Origin: CAVOBC01 sp963693635
GTDB taxonomy: Bacteria; Pseudomonadota; Gammaproteobacteria; Pseudomonadales; Azotimanducaceae
Direction of reading: 5' to 3'
Assembly: GCA_963693635.1 (NCBI GenBank)
Contig: CAVOBC010000089.1
Coordinates: 1-14,478, forward strand
DNA: 14,478 nucleotides
In this document: positions 13,310 through 14,478 of the stretch, in pieces
How positions within the stretch are numbered: position 1 is the stretch's first letter
How the letters are laid out: each line of letters begins with the position of its first letter
The notes under the pieces: generated by a model
Database searches by the model: none
What the model saw: the letters and a program-made list of their open reading frames with translations, nothing else
What the model was told of the DNA's origin: nothing
Program-made: the position numbers and the translations under genes

Positions 13310-14478
13310 TTATTCAGATTTCTTGAGTGGGCCAGCGGCGAGGGCTTTGTACTTCGCGCGCGACGCAGCAACCCAGGCGTTGATCGTCTCGTTGCGATAA
13401 ACGTCGTCGCCCCAGCGCGCGGCCATCGCTTCGAGGTCAGCCTCGGTCACCGGCGGCGTGCCGATCTCGATGATCTCGTTGACACGAGGCCCACGTGCGA
13501 TGATGGCCGCCCACGCAGCCTTGAGTTCACTGTGCGTGTCAATCAGGGTCGCGCCCAATAAATCATTGAAGGGACGGCGAATGGTGGAGGCCTTTTTCAT
13601 GTCGAGCACAAGAAAAGCTGTCTGTTCGAACGGGTTGAAGTCGTCGGTGCGCCGACCCTCAGTTTCCTCATACGCCACGCGGTTGACGGCCATGCGACCA
13701 AGCGTTGCGTGCTTTGGCCCATCTTTGGCGCCCCGGGGCAGGATCAGGAACTTCTGGGCGCCGCTCGACAGGATGAAGCTGACGAACCGGCGGGCGACGG
13801 TCATGTTCGGCGCACCTTTCAGGATGGTCACCGGGTCTGGGTCCAGAACATTCTGCCCCGGCGGCAGCGCGAAGCCGAGGTTGTCGGCGCCCAGGTCGCC
13901 CACCTTGGCCTTGGCAAAGAAATCGATGGCCATCGCGGCTGCAGCGTCACCGGCGACGACCGCCTTGATCGGGTCAGTACTCGAATGCGTGAACCTGCGA
14001 TTGTTGCCCGCGATCATCGTCAGCAATCGAAAGCCTTTCTCCCAGCCAAGGCTCTGCATGACGATGGTATTCATGGCCGCGAACGACCCCGATCGACGCG
14101 GGTCTGCCAGCATCAGGTGGCCGCGGAAACTCGGGTCAGCAAGGTCGGCCCATGTTCCCGGCGTTGGCAGATTATCAAACCGGAGGAGCGGCTTGTTGTA
14201 GAAGATGCCAAAGGAACTCATGGCAGACGCGACCCAGGTGCGAGAGTCATCAAAGAGGGGAATGCCCGCAACCTTTTCGGGCACCTGTCCGACGAGTTCT
14301 GCAGGAAGATCGTAGCGGGCAGAGAAGCCGTTGCTCGCGAGTTCGACGTGTGGCGTCGTGCCACCGCCCCAGAAGATGTCGATGCCGCTGCTTTGCGGGT
14401 TCTGTGCGAATTTTGCACGGACAAATCGCAGATCGTCAGAGGTACCACCCTGGTCGAGCCAATCAACCTCAACATCGG
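13310..14478 (-). CDS. ABC transporter periplasmic solute-binding protein (N-terminus outside window)
   Basis: Extracellular solute-binding protein, FbpA/AfuA-like fold; 388 residues are visible and the signal peptide lies beyond the window. The first visible residues are DVEVDWLDQGGTSDDLRF, then GIDIFWGGGTTPHVEL, a lobe-1 feature of this family. Next come FGIFYNKPLLR, PTPGTWADLADPSFRGHLMLADPRRSGS (typical hinge region) and AAAAMAIDFFAK. C-terminally, ILPRGAKDGPKHATLGRMAVNRVAY and a long helical tail end in PLKKSE. No pair of adjacent tyrosines typical of FbpA iron ligands is seen in the visible part, so iron specificity is uncertain. It is the first gene of the minus-strand operon. Longer than typical FbpA (about 330), nearer to AEP- or polyamine-type binders. 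Confidence 0.85.
   Translation of the reverse strand, partial: DVEVDWLDQGGTSDDLRFVRAKFAQNPQSSGIDIFWGGGTTPHVELASNGFSARYDLPAELVGQVPEKVAGIPLFDDSRTWVASAMSSFGIFYNKPLLRFDNLPTPGTWADLADPSFRGHLMLADPRRSGSFAAMNTIVMQSLGWEKGFRLLTMIAGNNRRFTHSSTDPIKAVVAGDAAAAMAIDFFAKAKVGDLGADNLGFALPPGQNVLDPDPVTILKGAPNMTVARRFVSFILSSGAQKFLILPRGAKDGPKHATLGRMAVNRVAYEETEGRRTDDFNPFEQTAFLVLDMKKASTIRRPFNDLLGATLIDTHSELKAAWAAIIARGPRVNEIIEIGTPPVTEADLEAMAARWGDDVYRNETINAWVAASRAKYKALAAGPLKKSE

Overview
The window looks like chromosomal DNA of a GC-rich gammaproteobacterium. The evidence is an EF-P paralogue of the EfpL (YeiP) type and a DbpA-like DEAD-box helicase, both typical of that class, plus enzyme families common in marine and environmental members (cyclase-family hydrolase, NIPSNAP, GFA-like, PhyH). 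There are no phage, integrase, transposase, CRISPR, tRNA or rRNA features. The genus cannot be named from this sequence.

Left part (1-4509): the 5' two thirds of the helicase core of dbpA (minus, cut by the window edge), then an alpha/beta hydrolase (minus), then divergently an MscS-type mechanosensitive channel gene whose reading frame is broken in three places, then efpL (plus). The 222-base gap between efpL and the convergent AIM24/TIGR00266-family gene is packed with inverted repeats inside an imperfect 163-base repeat unit. The AIM24-family gene is also broken, by a local pair of compensating one-base indels that creates an in-frame TGA. The 234 bases between dbpA and the hydrolase (615-848) must hold the dbpA promoter, but I see no convincing box there.

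Middle part (4694-9032): a plus-strand run of four genes, probably an operon: an unrecognised 216-residue protein, an exported cyclase-family metal hydrolase, a NIPSNAP-domain protein and a class-C beta-lactamase-like serine hydrolase. A 19-codon ORF with a strong Shine-Dalgarno sequence precedes them. A GFA-like zinc-cysteine protein converges on the end of this run. The set suggests small-molecule catabolism (hydrolysis of amide, ester or lactone bonds), but no substrate can be read from the sequence.

Right part (9033-14478): a divergent regulatory gap with a perfect 14-base palindrome, a phytanoyl-CoA dioxygenase-like Fe(II)/2-oxoglutarate oxygenase (plus), and facing it a complete-looking iron(III)-type ABC importer operon on the minus strand: solute-binding protein (5' end cut off), ATPase with a C-terminal accessory domain, and a fused double permease. 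The three are tightly coupled (2-base gap, then overlap or near-overlap).

No clearly new multi-gene system was found. The points most worth checking are the repeat cluster after efpL, the stem-loop just upstream of efpL, the two frame-broken conserved genes (real decay or homopolymer sequencing errors), and the unrecognised first gene of the hydrolase run.
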